A stretch of DNA of 64,000 nucleotides from Chitinophagaceae bacterium PMP191F. Its GTDB lineage: Bacteria; Bacteroidota; Bacteroidia; Chitinophagales; Chitinophagaceae. Shown piece by piece: positions 44,974 to 54,669 of the stretch. How positions within the stretch are numbered: the stretch's first letter is position 1; each line of letters opens with the position of its first letter. The position numbers and the translations under genes are program-made. The notes beneath the pieces were generated by a model. That model was not told the origin of the DNA, did not search any database, and worked only from the letters and a program-made list of their open reading frames with translations. The DNA is taken from positions 101,156 to 165,155 of the forward strand of contig LGYU01000004.1 of NCBI GenBank assembly GCA_001302245.1. The letters are read 5' to 3'.

Positions 44974-46032
44974 TTACAGGTTTTTCAGCTGTTGCAGATT
45001 ATTATGCCCATATTCTATGATCTGCTGCAACAACTCCACTGCATTAATAGAAGGTTGCCAGTTCCAGTATTGTAATGCTTTGCGGTAGTCAGTAATATAG
45101 AGTGGGATATCAAACCCGCGGGTTTCTGCTACCTTGCCAATTATTTTATTTGCAGTAATTTGTTCTTTGCAAAAAAGGTCCAGTTCCAGCAAACTCATGG
45201 CACAGTCGTTTCCTCCACCGATGTTCAGTGTACGGGGAGCCCCTGCTGCAGACTGTTGTACCTGCAATTGAATTAACCGGAATACGTCATAAGGATGGAT
45301 AAAGTCGCGCACCTGTTTACCGGTACCACCAAATCCAATAAATGACAGCGGGCGCTCCAGCAGGTACTGATATATCCAGAAAGAAAAGATACCCTGATCT
45401 ATTTTCCCAAACTGACCAGGCCCTGCAATTACACCGCAACGATTGATCCATACAGGGAAACCAAAGGTATAATGGTATTCGAGTGCCATTGTTTCTGAGG
45501 CCAGTTTAGTAGCCCCGTACAGTGATACCGGCGCTGCTGTACTGAATTGTTCAGCAATACCATGTATAGAAAAACCAGGTTCAAAAATATCACCAGGTTG
45601 TATCTGTAACCTTGTATCCCCCTCCTGCAACGGTACTGCATTTAAAGCAGGGATGCTGTACACCCGGCTGGTACTTAATATAATAAAGCCTGCCTGGTCA
45701 CGACGACATTTTTCCAGTAAATAAATTGTTCCTGTAAGGTTATTATTAATTAAGGACAAAGTTCCGCCCTGTACACCAGCCGTTACCGTAGGTATAGCAG
45801 CGCAATCTATAATCCAATCAACTTTAGGCAGGTCATCAATATCCTCTTTATTACGAATATCTCCATGGTAAAACCTGCAGCCTAGTTCCTTTAATCGGGC
45901 AAGATTAAATTCACTGCCCCGGCGACTTAAATTGTCAATGCCGATAATATCTATACCCGAAAAGTGTTCTCTGAAATATTGTACCATACTGCTGCCTACA
46001 AATCCCGCAGCGCCTGTAATCAAAATTGTCAT
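44974..46032 (-). CDS. NAD-dependent epimerase/dehydratase, CDP-paratose 2-epimerase-like, copy 1
   Basis: The 352-residue extended SDR has the Rossmann motif ITGAAGFVGSSMVQYF, STSRVYS with the catalytic Ser, YGATK as YxxxK, and GGTGKQVRDFIHPYDVFRLI, a segment typical of the RfbE-like group acting on nucleotide sugars. It resembles the SDR at 47231 over most of its length. The exact substrate is not evident; no genes for making CDP-sugars are in the window. Confidence 0.82.
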   Translation of the reverse strand: MTILITGAAGFVGSSMVQYFREHFSGIDIIGIDNLSRRGSEFNLARLKELGCRFYHGDIRNKEDIDDLPKVDWIIDCAAIPTVTAGVQGGTLSLINNNLTGTIYLLEKCRRDQAGFIILSTSRVYSIPALNAVPLQEGDTRLQIQPGDIFEPGFSIHGIAEQFSTAAPVSLYGATKLASETMALEYHYTFGFPVWINRCGVIAGPGQFGKIDQGIFSFWIYQYLLERPLSFIGFGGTGKQVRDFIHPYDVFRLIQLQVQQSAAGAPRTLNIGGGNDCAMSLLELDLFCKEQITANKIIGKVAETRGFDIPLYITDYRKALQYWNWQPSINAVELLQQIIEYGHNNLQQLKNL

Positions 46033-46065
46033 GAAAATGCAGATTTTAAAAGTGCCGGCCCTTAC

Positions 46066-47238
46066 TTATTTGTCCCTTCTTTTATTGTATAACACTGTAG
46101 CAAATCCATTTTTGAATGTAAATGCCTTTACACCGTTTTTAAATGACAGGAAAGGCTCTTCTATTAATCCATAAGTTAACAAAGATAAAACCACAGTAAT
46201 AAGTATTGACGGTAAAACATACAACCAGTTATTAATAACAGTTGTATGCAAGGCCTGCTGCATTAATGGCATTACCATATTGTAATAGATGTTGAAATGT
46301 AACAAGTATATGGAATACGAAATTGCTGAAATAAATACAGCAGCCCGTATACCAATGCCAATTGGGAGCATTCTTTTACGTAACAACCCAATAAATAGCA
46401 TAAAAATGCCAGCATTGCAAAAACTTCTGAAAAAAGGAAAATACAGATCAGGAGATACTTCCAACTGACTTAGCTTCATCAGCGCTATTAATACAATAAC
46501 CGGCAACAAGACAGGGAAAGGAATCCGAAAAAAACGTTGTTCTTTATCAGCTACAAGCAACAATGCAATCAGTATGCCTTGCCAGAAACATTCAAGGTTA
46601 CTAATAATATCCTCGTATGGGATCTGGTGATATATTTGTATATAGACAATACGGTATATCAAAAAAAACAAAAACCCCAGTGTGGTAATGGGGTATATGT
46701 GATGTATTATGTACTTATTCCAGCGTAACGTAATCCACCACAATAATGGGAATATTATATACACTAGAACTTCTATTCTCAGGGTCCATACTACCGGATT
46801 TAACACGTTAAGCCGGGATGAAAGAAACACCAGATGCAGCCAGATATCTGTTATTGTATACTCCGGACGGAGCTGTTCATATAACTGAATATGTTCGCGA
46901 CAGGTGTAAGACACCAGCGTAACTGCCCAGAAAAGAGGAACAATACGCAGAATGCGGTTAACAACATATTGATATATGTCTGGCATACGACTATGCTCCA
47001 GATTTTCTTTCACAAACGGCAATGCAATCAACAAACCACTCAGTGTAAAAAATATATTTACACCTGTTTGACCACCATTGACAACAATATCATTCCACAA
47101 AGGAATTTTTGCAATATAACAGTTAAAATGATAGAGCATTACCAACACTACAGCTACAGCCCGCAACAGATCTAGCTGAACTAATCTTGCTTTCAACAGT
47201 AAAAGAGGTTTAATAAAAGTAACGGGGGAATTATGCAT
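46066..47238 (-). CDS. acyltransferase family 3 (OafA-like), module copy 2
   Basis: From the ATG at 47238 the protein has 390 residues with about ten membrane segments. [20 protein letters not shown] is the active-site segment and [20 protein letters not shown] follows. It overlaps the SDR gene upstream by 8 bases. Together with copy 1 it suggests two acyl modifications of the polymer. A start at 47262 adds eight residues. Confidence 0.87.
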   Translation of the reverse strand: MHNSPVTFIKPLLLLKARLVQLDLLRAVAVVLVMLYHFNCYIAKIPLWNDIVVNGGQTGVNIFFTLSGLLIALPFVKENLEHSRMPDIYQYVVNRILRIVPLFWAVTLVSYTCREHIQLYEQLRPEYTITDIWLHLVFLSSRLNVLNPVVWTLRIEVLVYIIFPLLWWITLRWNKYIIHHIYPITTLGFLFFLIYRIVYIQIYHQIPYEDIISNLECFWQGILIALLLVADKEQRFFRIPFPVLLPVIVLIALMKLSQLEVSPDLYFPFFRSFCNAGIFMLFIGLLRKRMLPIGIGIRAAVFISAISYSIYLLHFNIYYNMVMPLMQQALHTTVINNWLYVLPSILITVVLSLLTYGLIEEPFLSFKNGVKAFTFKNGFATVLYNKRRDK

Positions 47239-48283
47239 TGCGAAGCTTCCAGGCTTCAACAATTTGTCGTATTGTTTCTTCCAGACTGATGGTAATATCC
47301 CAACCAGGATAATGTGCTTTCATTTTTCTCAGATCGCTGTAATAGCAGATGTGGTCACCTTCACGATTCTTGTCTACATATTCATACACTTGTTCTTTAC
47401 CAGTGAAAGAAGATGCAATAGCAAATGCTTCCAGTATGGAACAGGTATTTTCTTTACCACCACCCAGGTTGTATACTTCTGCCGAACGGGGTGTTTCAAT
47501 GAATGCTTCCATGAAACGAACAATATCATGCGAATGAATATTGTCTCGAACCTGTTTACCCTTATATCCGTACACAAAATATTTTTTTCCCTCAAGGTTA
47601 CACTTTACCAGGTAACTTAAAAAGCCGTGTAACTCTACCCCGCTATGATTGGGCCCAGTAAGACAACCACCACGCAAACAGCAGGTAGGCATATTAAAGT
47701 AACGACCGTATTCCTGTACCATTACATCAGCTGCAACTTTAGAGGCACCGAATATGGAATGTTTTGATTGATCGATAGTATGGGTTTCAGCAATACCGTT
47801 CACATAAGCAACATCATCATAATCCCAGCGGGTATTCAGTTCTTTCATTGCAATGCGGTTAGGCGCGTCGCCATACACCTTATTGGTGCTCATATGAATA
47901 AAAGGTGTTTCAGGGCAAAACTGGCGCGCAGCCTCCAGTAAATTAAGTGTACCTACTGCATTGGTCTCAAAGTCATCAAACGGAATAGTTGCTGCCCTGT
48001 CGTGACTGGGTTGAGCAGCTGTATGTACAATTACATCCGGCTTTATTTCTTTGACAAGTGCCAGCATGCCTTGCCTGTCACGAATATCAAGTTCGTGATG
48101 AACAAAAGCTGCCAATTCCCGCTGTAGCCTTTGTTGATTCCACCGGGTATCTCCCTGTGGACCAAAAAAAACTGCGCGCTGGTTATTATCGATGCCATGT
48201 ACCTGATAACCTTTAGCTGCAAAATGCATACACACCTCAGAGCCTACTAAACCAGAGGAACCTGTAACAAGAATTTTCCGCAT
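47231..48283 (-). CDS. CDP-paratose 2-epimerase-like SDR, copy 2
   Basis: The 350-residue extended SDR starts [19 protein letters not shown], has [33 protein letters not shown] (catalytic YxxxK position occupied by Phe-Gly-Ala-Ser-Lys context, see note), [35 protein letters not shown] and [13 protein letters not shown], all matching the RfbE-like group. Note: in SIFGASK the usual Tyr of YxxxK reads Phe, so either another Tyr acts or activity is altered. Context places it in sugar-nucleotide modification for the polymer. Confidence 0.82.
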   Translation of the reverse strand: MRKILVTGSSGLVGSEVCMHFAAKGYQVHGIDNNQRAVFFGPQGDTRWNQQRLQRELAAFVHHELDIRDRQGMLALVKEIKPDVIVHTAAQPSHDRAATIPFDDFETNAVGTLNLLEAARQFCPETPFIHMSTNKVYGDAPNRIAMKELNTRWDYDDVAYVNGIAETHTIDQSKHSIFGASKVAADVMVQEYGRYFNMPTCCLRGGCLTGPNHSGVELHGFLSYLVKCNLEGKKYFVYGYKGKQVRDNIHSHDIVRFMEAFIETPRSAEVYNLGGGKENTCSILEAFAIASSFTGKEQVYEYVDKNREGDHICYYSDLRKMKAHYPGWDITISLEETIRQIVEAWKLRNA

Positions 48284-48357
48284 TGTATTATTTTATTTCA
48301 GATTGTCGCACTAATAGAAAGATATTCGCTTCACCTGTATTTCCTACCAATACTTTT

Positions 48358-49368
48358 TCAGGTGATCATTATTCCATACCCGCGATCTTTGATCTTTTTG
48401 AAGAACAATTTACCCAGTTTGGATATAGCGGTCAATACCACCCGAAACAATACTACCCATACCATAACGAGGGTAAGAAGTGACAACCTGCAAAGCCGGC
48501 CAATAATAACTATTACTTCTGATGCGGTATACATTTTTTGTCTGGAGGTTTCCAGTAGTATCGTAAACAGATAATCGTTCAGAAATTTCCATTTGGTAAG
48601 CCCGCCTATTGTTTGACCACTTTTTTTATTGATGTGCATTGCTACCTGCAGCTTCTCGTGCAGGAATAATTTATACCGTTCCAGGCTACCTCCCCTGCTG
48701 ACAGAATTGCCCGCCTGTCTGAAGTAATTAAGACATTGCGGGAAATACACAAACTTTCCTTTCCAATCAAAACAAACGTCGGCCCAGAACTGCCAGTCGC
48801 CACATATTTTATACTCTCTGAAGCTTTCGTCAACTGTATAAAAACGTTCTTTCCTGAATACCACAGCGCTGGCATTGGGAATAGCAGGTTGTAAAAAGAA
48901 CACCAGCCTGCATTCATCAGCACTATTGTTCACATACATCTGGCCAGCCTCAGTCATCCCTCTTACAGCTTTGCCAATGATCTGACCGTCAGCATCGGCC
49001 AGATTAGAACCACAACAAGCCAATACCACACTTGTATCTTTCACACAAATCCCTGCCAGTACTTCCAGCAATTCCGGGTCTGCATAATCATCGCTTTCTG
49101 CAATCCAGATCAGATTGCCGGCAGCCAGCCCAATACCTTTCTCCCATTGTTTAAAAGTGCTGCCGGAATTTTGTTCATTGTATACAATATGCGTTACACG
49201 TGGATGTTGGCGGTAACTCTCAATAACATCACGACTGTTATCGGTAGAACAGTCGTCCAGTATGATCAGTTCAAAATCGGTAAAGGTTTGCGCCAGAACA
49301 GAATCAATGCGTTGCCGTAAAAAACGTGCATGATTGTAATTGGGTACAATAACAGAAACCTCAGGCAT
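48358..49368 (-). CDS. family 2 glycosyltransferase
   Basis: From the ATG at 49368 the protein has 336 residues: PEVSVIVPNYNHARFLRQRI at the start, FELIILDDCSTDNSRDVI, and IAESDDYADPELLEVLAG as the metal-binding acidic motif. A C-terminal hydrophobic segment (LLTLVMVWVVLFRVVLTAI) suggests membrane attachment. The start overlaps the WbsX-like gene by 8 bases; a start at 49461 would lie deep inside that gene. Confidence 0.88.
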   Translation of the reverse strand: MPEVSVIVPNYNHARFLRQRIDSVLAQTFTDFELIILDDCSTDNSRDVIESYRQHPRVTHIVYNEQNSGSTFKQWEKGIGLAAGNLIWIAESDDYADPELLEVLAGICVKDTSVVLACCGSNLADADGQIIGKAVRGMTEAGQMYVNNSADECRLVFFLQPAIPNASAVVFRKERFYTVDESFREYKICGDWQFWADVCFDWKGKFVYFPQCLNYFRQAGNSVSRGGSLERYKLFLHEKLQVAMHINKKSGQTIGGLTKWKFLNDYLFTILLETSRQKMYTASEVIVIIGRLCRLSLLTLVMVWVVLFRVVLTAISKLGKLFFKKIKDRGYGIMIT

Positions 49369-50461
49369 GTTCAAGTACTTCTTTAGTAGCCTCCAGATAG
49401 GCATGCCCCCATTTACGGCAAGGTTCCAGGTGATTGCCCTCGGCCCATTCATTCCAGGCATTTATAAATAAGAAATTGCCGGGATTAACTGCTTTTCTGG
49501 TTTTCTCCACAGCGTACTGCAACCATTTCTTATACGCTTCAGGTGTACTGTCTGTAAAAATGGATGCCCCCTTTTGTCTGCGTGAAGAATTGTCCCACAT
49601 AGGACATACAGACTGATAAACTCCAGGGAATGAAACTCCTTTTTCGATGAGACGCTGTACATACCCGGTATAAGAATACAGTGCATCGCTGTAATGTACC
49701 GAAGAATGCAGTCCCAAGCGGTGCAATATCTTTTCTTTTACAGAGGGAAAAACCCCGGGGGCCAGTGTAAAATCAGGCTGAAATTCCACTGCACAGTCAA
49801 AACCATACTGTGCGGGTGATTCCCTGAATCCAAAGCTTTGCATGTAACCAATATATAACCCCTTGAAACCTGCCGCTTCCGCTTCCCGGCGCCAGCAATC
49901 CAGCGTGCGCCTGATATCCGGGAACAAAGCCGGTCTGTATATCAGAATAAATGGTTTATCATCTACAGTTATATAGCGTGGGTCAGCAAAATGATGCTGC
50001 AGTAAAAAACGGATGTGCTCCACATCATCTTCCGGTGAATAATCCTGCTGTATCAGCACCTCACTATCCATGCCGTCCCACCTGCGTGTCCAGTTCTCAT
50101 TGGCCCAGCATAACATAAACGGGAAATCAGGTGTTTTCGCCCGTAACAGATTATCTACCGGTTTTTCCATCAATCGTTTGCCATTGAACCAGTAATGATA
50201 AAAACAAAAACCCTTTATGCCATACTGGCTGGCAAGATCGGCTTGCTCTATTACTGTTTCGTGCAAACGCAGGTCATAAAACCCCATATCAGCAGGCAAA
50301 TGTGGCTGATAATGATCTTTAAACCGGGGCGTTGCTTTGGTTACATTGGTCCATTCAGTAAACCCTTTGCCCCACCATGCATCATTTTCAGGGAAGGGAT
50401 GAAACTGGGGTAAATGAATGGCAATGGCGTTAACATTATTATCAGGCATAACAGGCATCAA
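49361..50461 (-). CDS. WbsX-like protein with GH99-like domain
   Basis: The 366-residue protein has AIHLPQFHPFPENDAWWGKG, FTEWTNVTKATPRFKDHYQP, FCFYHYWFNGKRLMEKPVDN and FLFINAWNEWAEGNHLEP, which are the recognised blocks of the WbsX family (glycosyl hydrolase 99-like) of O-antigen clusters. The family is annotated both as glycosyltransferase and as hydrolase, and its reaction is not settled. There is no signal peptide, so it should be cytoplasmic. Confidence 0.88.
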   Translation of the reverse strand: MMPVMPDNNVNAIAIHLPQFHPFPENDAWWGKGFTEWTNVTKATPRFKDHYQPHLPADMGFYDLRLHETVIEQADLASQYGIKGFCFYHYWFNGKRLMEKPVDNLLRAKTPDFPFMLCWANENWTRRWDGMDSEVLIQQDYSPEDDVEHIRFLLQHHFADPRYITVDDKPFILIYRPALFPDIRRTLDCWRREAEAAGFKGLYIGYMQSFGFRESPAQYGFDCAVEFQPDFTLAPGVFPSVKEKILHRLGLHSSVHYSDALYSYTGYVQRLIEKGVSFPGVYQSVCPMWDNSSRRQKGASIFTDSTPEAYKKWLQYAVEKTRKAVNPGNFLFINAWNEWAEGNHLEPCRKWGHAYLEATKEVLEHA

Positions 50462-50587
50462 GACTTAACACTGACGAATACTTCCAGGAACTCTGCATCG
50501 AGCCCTAGTTTCCGGTCTTTTTTAAGATAAATGGTATATAAAGCCCTTGTTTGATAAATTAAATGACAAAAATCACACTCTCAGACA

Positions 50588-51886
50588 TCAGTAGCTAACG
50601 ATCTTTTGATAAAAACTATTCCGAAGTTCAGCAGTATAGGTCTGACTATAACGTTCCTTAATCATAGTATATGACTTTAGGGAAATGTCTTTTCTGAAAG
50701 CTGCATCTTTTATCAGTTTTGTAACAGCTAAAGTAAATGCTACTGCATCATCAGCAATCAAAATACTTTTATTATGCTCTGCTTCTATTCCAGTTGCACC
50801 AATTGAGGTAGATATTACAGGTATTCCATTGCCCATAGCATAAAGAATTTTGGTACGCAATCCTCCGCCACCAATCCGGATAGGTACTACCACAAGACTA
50901 TTCTTTAATAGACCCAGGTAATCATCTACAAATCCTGCAAACTCTATATTCTTAAAACGCGTAGAAAACGATTGAATTGTTACGTTTGACCACTTCCCTG
51001 TTATTATCAGCTTCAAACTTGTTATTGCATTTACTTGTTCGTGCACTTCGTTCAAATACCACTCAAGTGCATCCAGGTTTGGATAATGTTCTTCATTACC
51101 GGAAAACACAATCTTATCGGGTACTTTATTACTATTATCTGGCATCCGCAAATCGCGATCCAAAATACCAAATGGAGAAGTATATACTTTCAAACCAGGA
51201 ATTTCTGATAAAAGATATTGTTTATCTTTTTCATTCAGTGTAAATACAGCATCATACTTCGCAATAAACGCGTTTTCTATTGTCTCTGTATTCTTAGTTA
51301 CATAGGAACTATAGAACTTGTCCAGTTCTTTGGTTTCGGCATAGTCTTTAATAACGTCAAACCTCGACTCGATCTGCTCAAAAATCTTTTTAGATTGTTT
51401 AGGTAATATATTTACCAAGTTAAGATTCCTGGTTAATGCGACCTGTATAATATCATATTTTCCCTGATTAAGAACCTCTTCAAGTTTTTTAACATAAGAG
51501 AACGCGTATGGGGAAAAAGGCATTGTAAAAGCACTATCGTCCAATAAGTCGTTTCCCCTGAAATTTACAGTCTTATCGTTTATTGCCTTCTTAATAACCG
51601 CTTTCGCAATTCGGAAGGTCCATTTTAGTAATCGCTTTATAGGCTTTTCCTTTACATGATGCTGAAATAACTGCACCTCTACAATGTTTACATCAGGCCA
51701 TGCTTTCTTCAAGGCTATAGACTGTTCAATATGAGCAGGTATATACAAAGGCACCAAAAGGGTAAAACGATGTTGTTTACGTAAATGATCAATGAATCCA
51801 AATACACAAATTTTACCACCGTCATCCGGAGGATAAGGAGGAGCTATAGGTAATATAAGTATATTCAGTCTTTCTCCTTTCATCAT
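50588..51886 (-). CDS. family 4 glycosyltransferase
   Basis: The 432-residue protein starts with LNILILPIAPPYPPDDGGKI, has DKIVFSGNEEHYPNLDALEW at the hinge and PIRIGGGGLRTKILYAMGNG followed by PVISTSIGATGIEA, a pattern shared with the sugar transferases of exopolysaccharide clusters. A 126-base gap separates it from the WbsX-like gene; I see no clear promoter in that gap. Confidence 0.86.
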   Translation of the reverse strand: MMKGERLNILILPIAPPYPPDDGGKICVFGFIDHLRKQHRFTLLVPLYIPAHIEQSIALKKAWPDVNIVEVQLFQHHVKEKPIKRLLKWTFRIAKAVIKKAINDKTVNFRGNDLLDDSAFTMPFSPYAFSYVKKLEEVLNQGKYDIIQVALTRNLNLVNILPKQSKKIFEQIESRFDVIKDYAETKELDKFYSSYVTKNTETIENAFIAKYDAVFTLNEKDKQYLLSEIPGLKVYTSPFGILDRDLRMPDNSNKVPDKIVFSGNEEHYPNLDALEWYLNEVHEQVNAITSLKLIITGKWSNVTIQSFSTRFKNIEFAGFVDDYLGLLKNSLVVVPIRIGGGGLRTKILYAMGNGIPVISTSIGATGIEAEHNKSILIADDAVAFTLAVTKLIKDAAFRKDISLKSYTMIKERYSQTYTAELRNSFYQKIVSY

Positions 51887-51911
51887 TAATAAAATCTCAG
51901 ATAGCTATCTC

Positions 51912-52643
51912 TCAATTTGAGGAATAAAACCACTCTGCATTAACAAAAATTGTATTAATATATGTGTCAGCATATACGAAATAGCCCTGAGTCAGCATGA
52001 AATCCTGAATAGCTGTATCTTTTGGCTTTATATGATTTTCACTGTACGTACATGTTTCAACACAAATTACAGGAATTGGGTATTCCTTAAAATTCAGTGT
52101 CTTTAAAACGAGTAAATCCAGCCCTTCAATATCAAGTGATAGTATCTGAGGATAAGAGGGAAAGTTTTCGGATATGATGCTATTAATGTTTTTCAATTGA
52201 ACCTTCTTAACTTCTTCTATTTTATACGTCCCTTGCATTTCTCTGTACTGTGCCTCCTCCTTGTTAAAAGTGTTAAGCGCATGTTCATTAAAAATGTAAA
52301 AATCTGCCTCTTTAAGTTCGCTTACTCCTACACCAACATTAATAATTTTATCCTCACTGCGTATCTTTTTTATCATCGGAATTAAGGTTTCATCTGCTTC
52401 CACACACACACCACGTGAACCTTTCTGATAAAAAAGATATGTATTATTATGTTGATCTGGAAGATAAACACCTATTTCTAAATAGCTTGGAGTATATATG
52501 GTTCGACCATCAAATAAAAACTTCATTATTACATCCTCACCAGCCTGAGCATATGAATTATAGATATGTTTTACAGGAGGCTTTATGAGAGAAAAAACAA
52601 AGCCTTTGATTTTATCTTTAATAAACCTAATCATGTTATACAA
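51912..52643 (-). CDS. FkbM family methyltransferase
   Basis: The 243-residue protein has SYAQAGEDVIMKFLFDGR, PSYLEIGVYLPDQHNNT as the SAM-binding loop, VCVEADETLIPMI, and ILSLDIEGLDLLVLKTL, all typical of FkbM enzymes, which O-methylate sugars. It overlaps the next methyltransferase gene by 8 bases. Three methyltransferases in a row next to the ABC exporter suggest methylation at the growing chain or its end. Confidence 0.88.
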   Translation of the reverse strand: MYNMIRFIKDKIKGFVFSLIKPPVKHIYNSYAQAGEDVIMKFLFDGRTIYTPSYLEIGVYLPDQHNNTYLFYQKGSRGVCVEADETLIPMIKKIRSEDKIINVGVGVSELKEADFYIFNEHALNTFNKEEAQYREMQGTYKIEEVKKVQLKNINSIISENFPSYPQILSLDIEGLDLLVLKTLNFKEYPIPVICVETCTYSENHIKPKDTAIQDFMLTQGYFVYADTYINTIFVNAEWFYSSN

Positions 52644-53892
52644 TTTCTATTTCAGGTAAAGGAAAAATAAATTTACCGCCCTGAGCGATGTAATCTCTTT
52701 CCCTTTCTAAAATATTATGTTTAAAATGCCAGGGCAACACAAAGAAATAATCGGGCTTCATAGCCCTTGCTTCTTTTTCAGAAATAATAGGGATCAGGGT
52801 ACCCGGCGTGTAAGAACCGAATTTCTGTTCATTTACTTCTGCTATATAGGGAATATGCTTTGTGGTAAGACCACAGAATTGCAGCAATACATTTCCTTTG
52901 GTAGATGCCCCATAACCAATGATCTTTTTACCATCAGCTACCAACGCTTCGATCAGTTCTACCAGGTTTTTGCGATGCTTGAATACCCTTTCTTCAAAAT
53001 CACGGTAAGGCTTTGGTGTATCTAACCCCATATCATCTTCCTGGCGCAACATCCAGTCAATGATCGGCTGGTTGGATTTATATGGTCCTTGCTTTTTACA
53101 GGCCGTAATAGCAAAGCTGCCTCCATTAATGGCATTCATCTGCACATCTACTACACGCATGCCACAGGCTTCCAACAGATTCTTCACCACTTTAAAAGAA
53201 TAGAATTCCAGGTGTTCATGGCAAATAGTATCATATGAATTGGTACGCAGCATAGAAGGCATATAGCTCTGCTCAAAATGCCAGATACCATCATCGGCCA
53301 ATACCGATTCAATATCTTTTACAAAATCCATGGGACTTTCCAGGTCGTAGAACATGGCAATAGAGGTAACGATCTTTGCCTTATCATTGGGAAAAGATTC
53401 CCGGAAGGCAGCTGCTGAAAAGAAGGTTGGTATCAGTGAAATATCGTCTGTATAATATTCAGCAAATTTTTTACCGGTAGGGTCAATACCTACTTTACGA
53501 TGTTTGCCGGTATAGGCTTTCAATGAGGTAGCATCATTGCTGCCAATATCAATTACCAGGTCTTTTTCTGAAAGTTTTACCAGGCGTTCCAGTGTATGGA
53601 TCTTATTGGTTAGATGTCTTACCATAGAGGCATTCAGGCCAGACCTGTAACCATAGTTGTCTCCATACATTTCATCCAGGCTATACGATTGCTTCATCTG
53701 CAGCAATCCACTGTCCGGGCACCATACCAGGTCAAGAGGCCCTTTGGTTACCTGTTCTTCTTTTGATTTGGGAAATACGCCGGTCAGATATTGTTCGCCC
53801 AGCGACAACACATTAATCAAATTGGTACTACCGCTGATACGGCATTTGGTAATTTCTGAATACACGATAATTGATTTATTGTTTTGGAACAA
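52636..53892 (-). CDS. sugar C-methyltransferase-like SAM enzyme
   Basis: The 418-residue protein has an N-terminal zinc-binding-like part (KCRISGS and VWCPDSGLLQM), a central SAM domain with LVIDIGSNDATSLKAY, and a C-terminal domain with IIGYGASTKGNVLLQF and FFVLPWHFKHNILER, the three-domain layout of the NDP-sugar C-methyltransferases. Only part of the usual four-cysteine N-terminal zinc site is visible. It overlaps both neighbours, so all three methyltransferases are translationally coupled. Confidence 0.84.
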   Translation of the reverse strand: MFQNNKSIIVYSEITKCRISGSTNLINVLSLGEQYLTGVFPKSKEEQVTKGPLDLVWCPDSGLLQMKQSYSLDEMYGDNYGYRSGLNASMVRHLTNKIHTLERLVKLSEKDLVIDIGSNDATSLKAYTGKHRKVGIDPTGKKFAEYYTDDISLIPTFFSAAAFRESFPNDKAKIVTSIAMFYDLESPMDFVKDIESVLADDGIWHFEQSYMPSMLRTNSYDTICHEHLEFYSFKVVKNLLEACGMRVVDVQMNAINGGSFAITACKKQGPYKSNQPIIDWMLRQEDDMGLDTPKPYRDFEERVFKHRKNLVELIEALVADGKKIIGYGASTKGNVLLQFCGLTTKHIPYIAEVNEQKFGSYTPGTLIPIISEKEARAMKPDYFFVLPWHFKHNILERERDYIAQGGKFIFPLPEIEIV

Positions 53893-54667
53893 TCAGGTAA
53901 TTGTGCCCGTTAATTACTTTTTCAAATTTATAGCCAATGCTTTGTACAAAATCAACATACTCCTGAAAACTGAGCTTATACTCGTCTTCAAAATGATATT
54001 CGTACTCAAACAGGATAGGCATTTTGTTCTTTTGAATGGTATTCACCGCTCCCTGCATAGCCTGCAAATCGCCTCCCTGGATATCGACTTTCATAAAACT
54101 GATAGGCTGCGGGATCTCCAAGCTATCAATGGTAAGCGTCCTCACTTCTCTGCCCTTGCTGGCATTGTAATCTATTCCATACGACCCATATGCGCCAAAA
54201 CGTTCAAAGTCTTGTACAGGGAAATACAGTATCTCTCCGGTTCTATTATGTACAGCACCAAAGGTGGGTATGATAATACCTTCTTTGTTATTGGCAGCAA
54301 TATTTTTTCTCAGTATCTCAAAAATAAAATCATCTGCATCAAAAGCATATACCTTCCCATTATTGCCGGTTGCCTGCGCAAACAGCACCGCCATTTGCCC
54401 AAAGTTTGAACCTACATCCAATACTGCTGTTCCCGGTTTTATATATTTCCTAGCCAGGTCCACTACCTCGCTTTCAAAAATAGCATTGCTTTTTATGGTA
54501 TTTGCAACGATATCATCGTGAGCATCTGTGGGCAGATAATAATTGCCCGTTGCAGTTTCAAAATAGCTTAGAGCATTGGTCCTTTTAGTTTTTTTAGTGT
54601 TATCTGGCTGGTACTTTATAATATCGAGCCCAAATTGCCTGAAAACACTTTTTATAGCCTTCTTCAT
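53876..54667 (-). CDS. FkbM family methyltransferase
   Basis: The 263-residue protein has GTAVLDVGSNFGQMAVLFAQ as SAM loop, VYAFDADDFIFEILRKNI, and ISFMKVDIQGGDLQAMQGAV, the FkbM hallmark. It begins 2 bases after the stop of the Wzt-like ATPase gene. Being translated next to the exporter ATPase, it is a candidate for the chain-end modification read by the Wzt C-terminal domain; this is inference. Confidence 0.88.
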   Translation of the reverse strand: MKKAIKSVFRQFGLDIIKYQPDNTKKTKRTNALSYFETATGNYYLPTDAHDDIVANTIKSNAIFESEVVDLARKYIKPGTAVLDVGSNFGQMAVLFAQATGNNGKVYAFDADDFIFEILRKNIAANNKEGIIIPTFGAVHNRTGEILYFPVQDFERFGAYGSYGIDYNASKGREVRTLTIDSLEIPQPISFMKVDIQGGDLQAMQGAVNTIQKNKMPILFEYEYHFEDEYKLSFQEYVDFVQSIGYKFEKVINGHNYLIVPKQ

Positions 54668-54669
54668 TG

